Shown piece after piece: positions 14,254 through 27,100 of a stretch of 64,000 nucleotides of DNA. The stretch lies in the NCBI GenBank assembly GCA_949358305.1, contig OX442315.1:25508427-25572426 (forward strand), written 5' to 3'. Source of the stretch: Strigamia acuminata (Eukaryota > Arthropoda > Chilopoda > Geophilomorpha > Linotaeniidae). The notes below the pieces were generated by a model. That model searched no databases and was not told where the DNA came from. It saw nothing but the letters and a program-made list of their open reading frames with translations. A program made the translations under genes and the position numbers. How positions within the stretch are numbered: the stretch's first letter is position 1; every line of letters begins with the position of its first letter.

Positions 14254-14540
14254 ACAGTTTGCATCCGGTATCTTGATGCCAAATTCATATTGCACAGATG
14301 ATTTCATAATTTAGTCGTTATTTAGCAGTTTTAATATTAGGTTTAAGGTTTAATAATGCTAAAATAAAGTAAATAAACAACAATAAACTCGTTAACAAAC
14401 GAAATTTACAACACGGGGCCACGATATCGTTGCTTTATTGCCTCTGTGGGCAACCAGCTTGACAATCGCTGTGTTACAAGCATGCTCAGAATGTGATGCG
14501 CAGTTTGAATTTTAGCGTCAAGATACCGGGGGCAAACTGT
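14254..14540. mobile_element. 287-bp inverted-repeat element (MITE)
   Basis: The left end reads ACAGTTTGCATCCGGTATCT followed by TGATGC. The right end is its reverse complement with three differences over 26 bp, ending GGCAAACTGT. No coding sequence lies between. I could not find a convincing target-site duplication, so the superfamily is open. Its tips differ from those of the two CAGGGC elements and of the 12,808 element. Confidence 0.65.
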
Positions 14541-15485
14541 AGTCAGGGTTTCCTTCTGTCATTGCAGTTTGTAATGATGGTTTACGACTGTTTTTGATTA
14601 CAGAAACACTAAGAATCGCAAATACAGAAACTTCGAATGTCTATTGAGATAGGAAAGTAACTCACCCATGCCAGTTTGTCATGTAACCTTTGACGAGAAT
14701 AACGTGGGAGTTTTATTAAGTTACGCATGGGTTATGACGTATATTGATGGTCTGTACGCGAGAGAAAATTACATATTAAATATTTATTTGCTGCTCACCA
14801 CAGCAATACAAATGTTAGTGCTATCATTAACCACCATAAACTACAGACACAAGTTTTGCTTGCACATGACATATGATTAGTGTGGATTCATATAAATAAC
14901 TCCAGGTGTTACTTCTCTCAGGGATGGATGAAGACGTGATTTTTGTACACGTACACTTCGCTCTTGTCTTGTCTCTCTTGGGCGTAATATTAAAAGCTTA
15001 ATGTGTCTGTGCAGAAAATTCAGGGACATTAAAAAAGAACCTCATTCCTTACTGCAAGTATTTTCGTACAATCACTGTTGGCTTGGCTCCTCTGAGTGAC
15101 ATTTAAAGTGCCTTGCAGGCCATAATCAAGACCCCAGTGTATGTAAGATGAGAAATTCACAGGTGTTTGCTTTTCCCAATACTCTTTGGTTATGACTACT
15201 TTTTTGAAGGCACGGTCGAACTTTAAAGGTGAGAGACTTCTGTAGATGATGGCGAAGCCTGGTATCAAATTAGCAACTTTTATGATTGACTCGAGGGGTG
15301 TTTGTGGATGATATCAACTGATATCTTTAGGCTGTAGACGGTTGGAAGTTTCCTATCTCAATCAGAGTTTTATCGGGTCAGTGGATTACTTGGGTAATAC
15401 AAGATGAATTATTCAAGTGATGGTTTTGCTTTGAGAAATGCTAGTTAATCAAGCCTAAGTGGACGCGATTTGCATACTAAAACGT

Positions 15486-15511
15486 TGTGTGTGTGAGTGT
15501 GTGTGTGTGTG
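15486..15511. repeat. GT microsatellite
   Basis: A run of GT dinucleotides interrupted once by GA. Simple-sequence repeat with no associated gene. Confidence 0.9.
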
Positions 15512-16374
15512 CGGTGTGTTTTGAAGCTAAATGTGTTGGCTTGATTGCTGGTAATTTAGATGGAAGGCTGTTGGTGTCATCTGGCGTTTGTTATTGGTTT
15601 TCTCTGTTCCATCAATAATCAGGTAAAGACACGTTAAATTAAAAACGAAAACAAGTTGCTAACTGCAATTGAAGAGCTGCTAACTCATTATGGCGTCCAA
15701 CCGAGATTCATTAGCAACCATACAAACTTGCTGCGGCTTCCGTTCATTCGACGTGTCACCTTTTGTGCAATGAAAATGTTTTTTTTTCGTCAATGGATGT
15801 GAATTGAATTACGTATCACGCGTAAACTGCTTTCAACTGATTTGAAACAACTAGAGTTTTGTGTAAATAAATTTTGACGACACAAGTTTTTGGTGTACGA
15901 GATTGTTTTTTATTTTTGAATTTATGAATCTGCAGTGTTTAGAAATCATATTTCGGTTTCGATGCGCAATAAATTGAACAAATTTGATGACGTAATTCGT
16001 TATTGCATGCAACTACTTGCACGAATATTCGAGCAGATGGTGGACGGAAAGGCCGAGCCAATTTGTCTTGCGAATTGACGACTAGTGGTGGGAATTGGAA
16101 AACTAGGGAGCCCTTTATTGCTCTACCCATATTTGGAATTTCTATTGATCTCTTGTTGAATAGCATCTCTCTTTCCACTGGATGTTGATCAAGACCAAAC
16201 CAGCTTCCCCAGTCGAGGGAATTTTAGATTTTATTAAATGCTTTGTGGGCGAATCCGAATGAAAATGACATTTGTATGCAAAAAAAATAGAATGAAAATG
16301 ATGCAAATTGAAATAAGATTTTTTTTTTGTTGAATACTAAATGGCTATTGGGGTATAGAGTTTTTTTTGTATTC

Positions 16375-16396
16375 TTTTCCCTTTACAGAGTGCGAA
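16375..16396 (+). promoter_or_regulatory. Splice acceptor 8 nt before the cyclase start (possible trans-splice site)
   Basis: The pyrimidine-rich tract TTCTTTTCCCTTTACAG ends at 16,388, and the probable initiation codon follows at 16,397. No coding sequence is needed upstream, because the ADCY2/4/7 amino terminus is short and variable. Either a non-coding first exon is spliced here or this is an outron acceptor for a spliced leader. Confidence 0.5.
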
Positions 16397-18081
16397 ATGG
16401 AATTGGAGGATGTGTACCGGAAATACTGTCTTCGACTGAAACATTCCTTGTTTATTTCCTCTTTGGTTATCAGCATCAGTTATGGAATCGCGTATTTAGG
16501 AATTCTCTTTTGCTATGGCTATGTAAGTATACCAGTTGATAATTTACTTGCAAAAGAAAAGAAAAGGAAGTTTATTCACCTATCACAACCCAAAACCACA
16601 GTGAATCGTCTCATTGGTGTTTAAAGATGGATTAAATGCAGTAATTTAGAATTCATTTAATATTTTTTCGAATTATATTTTCCCGTGGCTTTAATTGGAG
16701 GATTTGGAAACAAATCTGTTTTGAATGCGATGAATTGATTCCTTTTTTTTCTTTCTTCATCCGGAAAGAAATTTTATGACTAAACATTAAAGCCACCTGA
16801 AAAATGCATGGTGTAATGTCCCCAAACGCACGTTAAAAAATGGACCAAATGGACCAAATGGGTGACGACGCGTGAGACTTGCAGCTGAATAAAACAAGAA
16901 CGTGTGCGGTTTAAATTATTAATGATTTCTGTTGAATAAATACGGTAATTGAGTTCTGGCTTTTATTTAGTTAGCAAACTTTGGAACTTTTCCAGAATTG
17001 ATTTATTTTCCTAATTTTCTTTTTCTTTTTCTTTTTCTTTTTTGATTGAACAGGATTTTAACAACGCGCTTGTATCTATGTGTACTTTGTGTGTGGGTGT
17101 CGCTCTGCTTGCCGCTCTTCTGATTGGAGTGAGTTACATCGAAGGGAGTTTTAAGCGTTTAGCTTCACCTGCTGCTTGCTCGGCTTGGGTGGTGATGATG
17201 ACTGTAGTTGGAGTCGTAACCCTCGCCCATACTTCGTCTTTTATACCTACTGATGCTGCTTGCCAGATCGTGTGGGTGGTTTTGGTCACTCATACGATGT
17301 TACCGTTCAATCGTCTCGTGTCTGCTGTTATGGCTGGCATCACTGGCATTGCTCATCTCGTAGCGTCAGCAGTGTTAGCACCTCAGTTCTCGCCAATTCT
17401 TGTTTTTCAGGTAAAAAATTGAATGTTTTCATAGTTTTAATAATAAAGTTATAATACCAGTGTGTTATTTTAAACAGTTTTATGTTTTTGGAGAGTTTTG
17501 TTAGTAAGTTTTTTTTTCCACTTTGAAATGATAAATGAATTTTTAAAAATTATGTTGGGAGTATTTTTTGTTGAAAAATGTTTTCGAATCGGAATCTTTA
17601 TGGATTTAAGGTTCGTTTACGCTGCTCGTAAGACAATTTGTTGCGATTGGACAATTAGCTGGAGGGAAATCTCATTTTAATGAATGTTTATATTAAATTT
17701 CAAAAACAAAATTTCATTTGTATTTGAAGATTGTTTTTTGTTTTTTTTATTTTAGATCTTATCCAACGTTGTATTCATTTCTTGTGCCAATTTGGTTGGG
17801 TTTTATCATCGTCAAATGTCAGAGTTAGCTGATAGGCGGCGTTTCAGCGGAACCAGAAAATGCATAGAATCTAGAGTCAAATTAGAGTGTGAAAAAGAAC
17901 AGCAGGTAAAGTGCGAGCTTTTTTTTATATATACCTTATAAATTTTAATTAGATTCTTCAATGACATGCACATCACAAATTGAAAATATGAAGCAGCGAG
18001 GTGTAAACACTTTGTTCAGCAAATAACATTCTTTAAAAGATTCTGCACGAGATAGCGTCTCCATTTTCTTAATTACCACTC

Positions 18082-18112
<31 letters not shown>

Positions 18113-21100
18113 GTAATTTTCGATTTATTATTTTTAAATTTTAAATTCAGATTTATGTTAATTTGGAATTTTTTTTGGAATTTTAATTTTTAATTTTTAC
18201 TGCACATTGTAGAAAGTCGTCAAGTTGATTGCGAAGAAAGTGATATTAAAAAACAATTACAACTACATTGACATTATTAAAAAAAAAATGAATTTTCCAC
18301 GTTCAGTGTTGCTCTTACCAAGAGCTCGAACCATAAAAGTGTTAATAACCTTATTTGAAATTCGTATTAGCCCCTTGACACTTATCTTAAGTGCTTTCGA
18401 GACGCGTTCTCATGTATAATTACTGTAGTAATGTCAGGAAATATGTTTAAAATGTTTTTAAACTTTACGGCTGTATTTAAAAAAATTAAAACACAAGTTT
18501 ATTGCGTTTCGTAATTGGTTCTCTGCAGTTAAAAAAAAAATCGAGTTCAACATTAAGCGGAGATCCAAAAGTGTGTTCGTCATACAATATAAAATTGATT
18601 AAATATTTGTCTTTGTAGGAACAACTTTTATTGAGCGTCATCCCAGCTTATATTGCGGCTGAAGTGAAGAGGAGTATTATGCTCAAGATGGCGCATGCGT
18701 GTCATGAGAATATTAATGCGGCCAAACAACAATTCCACGATCTCTATGTGCAAAGACATAACAATGTCAGGTAGTTATAAAAATTCCGTTGGCTCAAAGG
18801 GACTAAACAAAACATTAGGCGCATTCATAATGTAATTTAGACTAAACAAGACATTTAAACTGCGTTTTAAACTGCTTGTCTTGATTTAACTTCACAAATG
18901 GTGACCGATTTAGTTTGTTTTTAGTTGCAGTGGGCGTACGCACGACATTTAAACAACAAAACATGTTTAACTGCCTACTGGTATTGTGATTGTGTTTGTG
19001 TTCCAATTGGTGATGCTGCTATGATATATAAGTAGGTGCTTGTTCAATGTCTGGTGGCATTAGAGGTTGTCAGAAGCAGAAGCACTCGTGCCATGCAGAG
19101 AAGCATAAAGCTAGGTTTCCGCTCGTGCAGATATTGACACGAAAAGTGTAGGAATGTAATGCAACTTGGTATTTCAAATAGTAAATATTTAATCGAAAGT
19201 GAATGAGAATGGTTTCTCTATTTGCAATTTCGACGTATCACTAGCTGGAAGCATTCTTTGGCTAGACTTAAGTCAAATACAAATATATATATACTCTTCT
19301 TTTGTCAACTATCAAATAAAAGGACCAAATCCATTAGAAACTGTTTTCATTTAACTCGTTTGTCCCAGGGACATCGAAGTAGACAAGTTGGAGTTGCTGA
19401 GAGCATTCTGTGCACATAAAGCTGACCAAAATGTAGTAGTTGCACCTTGAACAAACGATCAATTGTTTTTTCATGGTAGCAGAAAGATTGATGTTAAGAA
19501 ACTCCAAGTCATCAATCATTGTTTTAATTTTTTTTCTTTTTGTTAATTTTTTATGTGAAATATCTTTTTAGAATTGGGCTTAATCAAATTATTAAATTTG
19601 TAGGCTTGTAAGCGTGCGTAACAACTATTAATTAGTGTCAATTAATTCTCACTAAATTATTACCTACTATCAAACTTAACGACGCATGAAAAGGAGCAAT
19701 TGTGGCAGCCATTTAATAATTTGGATTGTTTTCAAACATTTCTATGTACAAATTTCAATCAATATAATTAGATACCTTTACTCAACGTAATTAATGGTAA
19801 AAAAAAATTATTTTATTTTCAGCATCCTTTACGCAGATATCGTCAATTTTACACCGTTATCGGAACAACTAAGTGCGTCAGACTTAGTAACGACATTGAA
19901 TGATTTGTTTGGACGATTCGACCAGATTGCCCAGGTTAGTCTTTTTGACGCAGAACTACTGTACGTCTAAGAGGACAATTCTCGAAACGGAAATGGAAAC
20001 CAGCGCCATCAGGGGCGGAAATGGTGATGGGAATTTACAATGTCACAATGGAAAACAACTCTCATCAACACTAAAAACACAACAGACAAACAAACTCCTC
20101 CCCACGTACTGTAGTTCTACGTGCATGTATGTACAAATTGAAATTGTGCAGTAATGCGGAGAGTTTAAACTGATTTATTGCACATTATAATCTTAAGAAT
20201 AAATAAATAGTAATACCGGTAGTAATGTCGGGATTATAAAATGAAATACGAGGGCGGTAGAGTCAAGCATGTGAGGTAAATAAAATGGAAGGTCTTTTAA
20301 TTGTTTTTCTGGGAAAGAATTATATACTTGTTTCCTAAAATAAAGTGGACAGTTATACAGTTTGAAGTTTCAGTAGAGTGCACTTGGACGCGAATGATGA
20401 AAATGGTGTCGGTCATTTTTATGGTAGTGAGAAATGGTTACCATTATTATCTTTAAGAGTAAGACCATCTGTGAAAATCCAATTTTTATTTTTTTTTCTC
20501 ATGTTCATTTCTTTATGTCGATTTCTCGTCGTAAAAAGGAAATGACGTATTTAAAGTGTTCTACTCTGTACTTACGTGCTTCGCGTAAAATCGTTTTATT
20601 TCTAAGGATTTCTAAAGAAGGATGTTGTTTGGAGTAAAAGTTAGTTGAGTTGACATGTGCATTTCATTAATTAATTAATTATAATTAAAATTTAATAAAT
20701 TAAAACTGCGCATACACGTTGGAAAGTGAAAACATGTGCATTTCGCAGTACAAAATACATAGAAGATGCAGAAAAATAAGTTATTTTTATTACCGTATTT
20801 TAACGATTAAGAACAGCGGCTCTTGTTCAAAATTGCCATTTTTGTCAGCAATTATAATTTCGGTTTTTTGTTTTTTACATTTGTTTAATGTAACAAACGA
20901 AGTCTGAACGTCACGAACGAATGTAAACGCTGAATGTACATCGTTAACCTGAGGAAACAATACCGTACTTTTGCAAAAATACAGTATTCTTGGTGTCTCC
21001 ACCGCGGTTACTATTCGAGGGCAACTCTTAATCGGTAAAATACGGTATTGATTATTTGTGAGAATACTTGTTCTTTAAATTGGAAATATTAGCCACATAA

Positions 21101-24100
21101 TCGCATTACAAACTACATAGCAAACAACAATCAGCCATCTTTCATCATCTGGATTGTTTTCTTTGCGTTTGCTTTGAGTTTTCTGAGTTGTATATTTTTC
21201 GAGTTAATAATTGTACAATTATGATAGAGTTTAAGAAAAGTTCTTTTGGAATTTTAGAATTTTAGATTAAGATTAACGCTTGCTGAATGCTTTTCGAATG
21301 CTGCATACGTACGGTCATATTTTATGCAACTCTTATAATGCACCGTTGCTCTGTTGAGCAGCTCAATGCTGTAATTTCCCTCTGGAGTTACAATTCCAGT
21401 TTTGATATTAATAAATAAGTTGTATCGATGTGTCGGAGTAAAAACAATATAAATTTTTTACTTATTTCTAGGAGAATCACTGTATGAGGATCAAGATTTT
21501 GGGCGATTGTTATTACTGCGTTTCAGGACTTCCCGTTTCGCGACCGAGCCATGCATACAATTGCGTCAAAATGGGATTGGAAATGATAGAAGCTATAAGG
21601 TAAAAATAAACATTGTTACATTTCAGCTGGGAGCCAAGGGCCAAGGTCTAATACTCTGGCGAATTTCTAAGAGGCTTCAATGACATTTTTTTGTGTCTTT
21701 TTGCTTGCTAAGCTCATTTGTCCATTAAGACACTATAAAATATTTACTGAGCTTTTTCCATGGGTGGACATTCTTGTTAATCCCAATTGATCTTTTTCCT
21801 GGTCTCGTTCTTTCGATGGCAAACCAGGCCTTTTTTTCTGCTTCGTGAAATTTTCCATTTCGGGCAAACCGAACATTGAATACGTTGTGTTTACGTGTAT
21901 ACTGTAGAGGCCTATGTTTAATTTAAATTATTTTTTTAGATTTTAGATTTTAGATAAAGTGTTAAAATTTGTTTTTGTCTCGTTACCAGAGTAGTACGAG
22001 AAGCTACCGGTTTTAACGTGGACATGCGCATTGGAATTCACACCGGAAACGTACTGTGCGGAGTACTGGGATTACGGAAATGGCAGTACGATGTATGGTC
22101 GGATGATGTGACTTTGGCGAATCACATGGAATCTGGTGGACTCCCTGGGTATGGATTTTACTGTCGTAATTTTATTTACCCGGCTTATTTTATGGGTTGA
22201 CCAATGTTTGTCAAAGTGGGTTTGAATAGGCTTTGCCTTCTTGTATCTGTTCATAAGAAATATGAAGCAAGTGCAATAACTCACAAAAATACAATCCGAT
22301 TTCAAGGAATTTTTCATAGCTTGGCAGCTATGAGCGACGTGCGCGCTCGTATTTCTATAAATAAAAAGCGGTATTAAAAATTTTATCGCATTAAAGCTCT
22401 ATTTGATCATTGCAAACGATAGTTGACGTGTTTATTTATTTTTCTAAATAATTTGTATATCATTCAATATTTAGAAAATCAATTTCACGCTGTAGAGTTT
22501 TTTTTCTGCAATAATGATTTCAAATGGAAATTTTTCAGAAATTACTGTAGCGGAAAGAAATTGTAGTGAGGGGAATTTATTCTCAGCAATCAACCATGAA
22601 ATTATTAGGCCGCTTATGCTTTAAAAATGGAAAATAAAAACATTTTTGTATAAATATACAGCAAAAGACAAAGAATGTCTAGTTAAATTTTACCGCACCG
22701 ATGTAATACAATGGGGTTGTTGTGCGAGCTGTTGTGCATTTGGTTGCTGATCGTGTGAATTTGTTATGGGGTTGCTGGTAAGGGTTATTGCCTTGTTTTA
22801 ACAAGGGAATAAAGTTACGAATTTATTAGTACACGTATTTGCTGCTAATTTGATGTTTAAAGAAAAAAAATTTATTTTTTGTTTATTAAAACATTTAGAT
22901 TGGGAACAATTTTAATTTCCTATTCGGAATGTCGAATATGTTTTCTGTTTAAAAGATTTTAATTAAACATTCGTCATTTTTTTTTGAAACTTTTATTTAC
23001 AGTCGCGTTCATATAACGAATGCCACGTTGATGCAACTTAATAACAAGTTTGAAGTTGAACCGGGGAATGGTCATTTGAGGGATATTTACATTGCCGACC
23101 ACAAAGTGGACACATATCTCATCATTCCTCCTAAGGTTAGTTTAATTGCAAACACTTAACAAATCTATTTTCTTTTTTCTTTTTCTTTTTTTTTTAATTG
23201 TGATTTACTGGAATTTATTAGTTTGGTTTGGCTTGCAATTAGTTTTTTTTTCTTTAAGTGTATAGCCATCATTAAATTTTTTTTTTATTTTTTTTTTTTG
23301 CTTTGCTTTAGTGAGTGATAGACAGAATTAAAGATTTTTTTTCTTATTACTTTTCTTCACTCTCTTCATTTCCGATGTGCTTTTTGGATTTCACGATAGA
23401 CTTGACAAGTGTTAGTCGCTTGAATAGATTTCCGAAAGCCAATCACAAAGGTTTGGGTTTCATTTTTCAGCTTTGATTGGCTTGAAAGTGACACCCAAGC
23501 TCTCGACACGAAAAGAAATACAGTAATCCGAGTCATTTGTGGGACTGTGGTGTGCAATTAACTGTCAATTTGACAGGCAATTGATCAAATTTTTTCTTCT
23601 CTTTTGAGAGAAATTTAAAAATAATGAAATAAGAGCATAAAATATTAAGCCTTGGTTGCTGTTACTTACGGTGAAAGGGACAATAAAAAGGAGAGAAAAA
23701 AAAAAAACAGCATTTGGACACCAGCCAGAAAAAGACTCGAGTTCGGTGACATCTAACACCTTTTAGCTAGCGTGGACCCATTTTGTTGTCAATACTGAAA
23801 TTACAAGAGTAAATGTTAAAGCTATAAATGTCGACACTTTTTAAGAAGTAAAATATTACAGAGTTGAAAGAGTATAAAGAGAAACATTCTTGGTTTGAGT
23901 AAATATTATATTCAATTCTAAACAAATGTGCATGTAGAGGAAGTTAAATATAGATGAAATAAAAGTGCGGACAGTTGTCATAGAGTTGAATAATAATATT
24001 TGTAGTTTTGGGTAATAAACAATTCATTTAACCGAGCGAAGGAAAGGAGTTAGCGTAACTTATTCTTGTTTGTTTGCAGTTGTATTGATTTTGAGCTTAA

Positions 24101-27100
24101 CAGTTTTCTTTTTGTTCAAACTTCCGCACTTGCAACACTTAATTTGCCATTTGGAGTAAATTGCGCCATTATTTCGTGGGTTTAAAAATTCCAACTATTT
24201 TTGTGATTTTTTTCTTTTCTGAATATTTTATACAAAGCCGAAAGAAAAAGATGAACCAAGTTTGAATGGTGTAAAATCTTCAGCTGGTGATGGAGGCAAC
24301 TGCCGAGAGAGAGTTCGCTCAGCCATCAAAATGCATAAATACGTGGAATGTTGGGGCGCAGACAAACCATTTGCTAACATCACGGAAAGCACTTTGGCCA
24401 AGAATATCGGATTAACCGTAAGGAATTTTTATCTCTTATCTTTACTACAATCTTATTTATGCTCTGGGAGTGGAGGTCCACTACAAAACTCGTTTGTTTT
24501 TACTATTTTATTATGTTATACGATATAAAAGATAATTTGGTCTTTTATGACCTTTCTTCCATGGCTCATCTTTACTTCCTATTATTTTAACTTCAGGGGA
24601 AATTTGAATGTTTATGTTTATTTTGGATGTGGAGTTTAATATGGCTGTTTGCCAGATGCAATTTTGTTTTAATTAGTTAAAAATTTAAGCAGCAAATTAA
24701 TTTTTAATTTTTTTATGCATAAATATATTTGTAAAATCTTTTTGGGTTTATTGGGGAAAATGTGTGTGTTTAAAGATCATTTTAGCCCATCCTGCATTTA
24801 GCCAACTAACACTGACAACTTTTTATCGTTGTGTGAGAATTGATGAGATTTTTTTCCAACAGCATCTCCCTTCTTTGCAGAGCTTAGTGCCAATCCCCCT
24901 TTTTTTGATTCCCGACTTCTTTCTTTAGTCCCTATACGGCGTCGTTTGCTTTTATTGATTGCACAAACCAATTCCTTGATTGCACCTGTTTGCTGTGTGG
25001 GCGAATGTTAAACTTAAAAAAACACAGAGCTTTTATACAAGTCACACAAAAGTTATGCAAATAAATAAAATATGTGCAGTATTTTTGCACATAGCTTTTA
25101 GATGAACAAATACACTTTATTAACTCACTTGTCAGATGTAAGTTAAATTATGAGCTGATTAACATAAGCCACATTAGCCGTGATTTTTACTGTGAAAACA
25201 AGTAAAATTGGTCGAAGTAGAACAAGAAACTGTTAAAATTTAACTCGTTTTACACTTTGATTGACGGGATAGCAAGTGCGGTACACCACACCAGCACAAT
25301 TTTTAGAATTAAGCGTAGTTTTAAAACGTGATTCTTATATCAAAATGAAATCCAAAATGAAAAATCAATTTTTCACCAGCCTCTCATCTTCCACCACTCT
25401 TTCGGTAACAACGAGATCTAAAAGTAAGTCTCACTACCTGCCAGCTCATCGAGTTAGTTGTAGACTTTAGCTATGTCAGCAGCTCTTAATTTAATCTGTG
25501 GTAAGCTTAGGCTTAAATTTCTGTTAGCAGTTTCTTTTATTAATGTTGTATCTTTGTTGCTGTAAATCCAGCAGGATTATTTGCGGAATCAGAATTTTAG
25601 TTACTAACAAAAGCGGTTCCGGAAATGATCAAAAGCCAGAGTTTCTTTTTAATTGCATTAGTACCTAGCAAATCCCTAATCACACTAATTAGGGTGTAAG
25701 CCTTGATGTAAAAGTTTGTCATGTTTAAAAACCCCCCGAGTCTAATTAACTCACAAAATGCAACAAGTTGAGTCGATTTGTAACATGTGCAATGAAGATT
25801 TTTTATTTTTTTTTTTAGAGTTTATCTATGATTGAATCGAGTTTATTGCCAACCAAGAAGTCTCTCTTCAAACCAAGGTGAATACTAAATTTCGTTTTTT
25901 ATAGTTGGGTTTTTCAAGAGTGAATTGGTATTTTAGATTTTTAGTACACTGTAGAATTATTTAAAGTGACACAGATGTAAAGTTTGAGAACAGGGTTTTT
26001 TGCTATAAATTTCAACCGATTGTATTCAGGCGGTGAATTTGAGAATGTCGTAAAATCTTATGACGCTCTGGTCGTAAAATGGCGACTTGGTTTTATGGGT
26101 CACGTATGTGGTTTGCGACGCAATCGTAATTATAACGAATGTTTTCACACTCGAAACGCGTTTTGTGAACGTTAAAAATTAATATATACGGTATAAAAAT
26201 AAACTGAAATCTTGCAAAGGATGTTTTTATATGCGCAGTTTACATTATTGTTTGTGTAAAAAATTGATTTTGAATTGTTTTTTTTTCAGTACGTGGTTTA
26301 AATCTGAAGATTTCAACTGTTTATTCCTATGGTTCCATGACCGCAAAGTAGAAATTCAATACAGGAATCAATCGGATTGTCAATTTAGATTTTATATGAC
26401 TTGTGCTTGTATTATTTTTTTGTGTATGGCTGTAATGCAAGCTATAATGTTGCCAAAGTAAGTTGGCAAAACACTCGAATGAGTTTACATTCAACAATAT
26501 TGACATAATTTGTATTTTTATTTTGCAGAACTCAAATATTTTTTAGTGCATATGGATGCACGATATTTATCTTAGGATTATTTTTGTATGTCTCGTGGGC
26601 TGATAAATGCACAGTAAATATAATTAGTGATTTTAGTGCAGTAGGTACTTTTTCTTTTGCAAGAAATATCGTTACAGCTGTAAATGTAGTGGAAAATCAC
26701 CGAATCTAAGAATCTTATACATTAAATTTATAAATAGCACAGAGTCGTAGTTTTCACTAATTGACGTAATTTGCAATTCTCCGCTTCGTAAAGCTTGAAT
26801 AGTTTGTCAAATTGTTCTTTCTCTAAATCGGAGGGTCTCACTTAAAGGTCTAGAAAGTTATTTCATTTCGCCTTTTAATCGATGTCATTTATGTCTATCT
26901 ACGCAATCTTACTACTGGCTTTAAATTCATTCAAATTTCACAAAAATAATAACCTCTTGCAAAGAAGTAAAAGGTTTTTATACGATAAGCGCGATAATCA
27001 TCTTTTATTGTTCATTTTGCTAGTGTAAGAATTGTACGTTCCGGTTTGTTTGCTTGAAATATGGTCTGTGGTCAGCCTACAGATTGGCCAAAATGTACGT

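Larger units (their letters stand above)
1..16388. other. Gene-poor 5' region, no supported coding gene
   Basis: No run of exons with matching splice phases was found on either strand. Open frames here are short and low in complexity, as expected by chance in AT-rich DNA. The stretch does hold inverted-repeat elements (separate entries at 4,077, 5,301, 12,808 and 14,254) and a GT microsatellite. It may contain the promoter, or an undetected 5' untranslated exon, of the adenylyl cyclase gene that begins at its right end. One short coding-like segment on the minus strand near 10,883 is discussed under findings. Confidence 0.6.

Noticed and set aside
15029-15313. Open frame of about 95 codons on the minus strand with protein-like composition
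   Set aside because: No good acceptor or donor, no family resemblance, and frames of this length are expected several times by chance in 64 kb of six-frame AT-rich sequence.
26614-26709. Read-through extension of the cyclase exon past 26,613
   Set aside because: Splicing at ACA|GTAAAT keeps phase 0 with the next exon and matches the family; the extension ends at a stop and has no counterpart.
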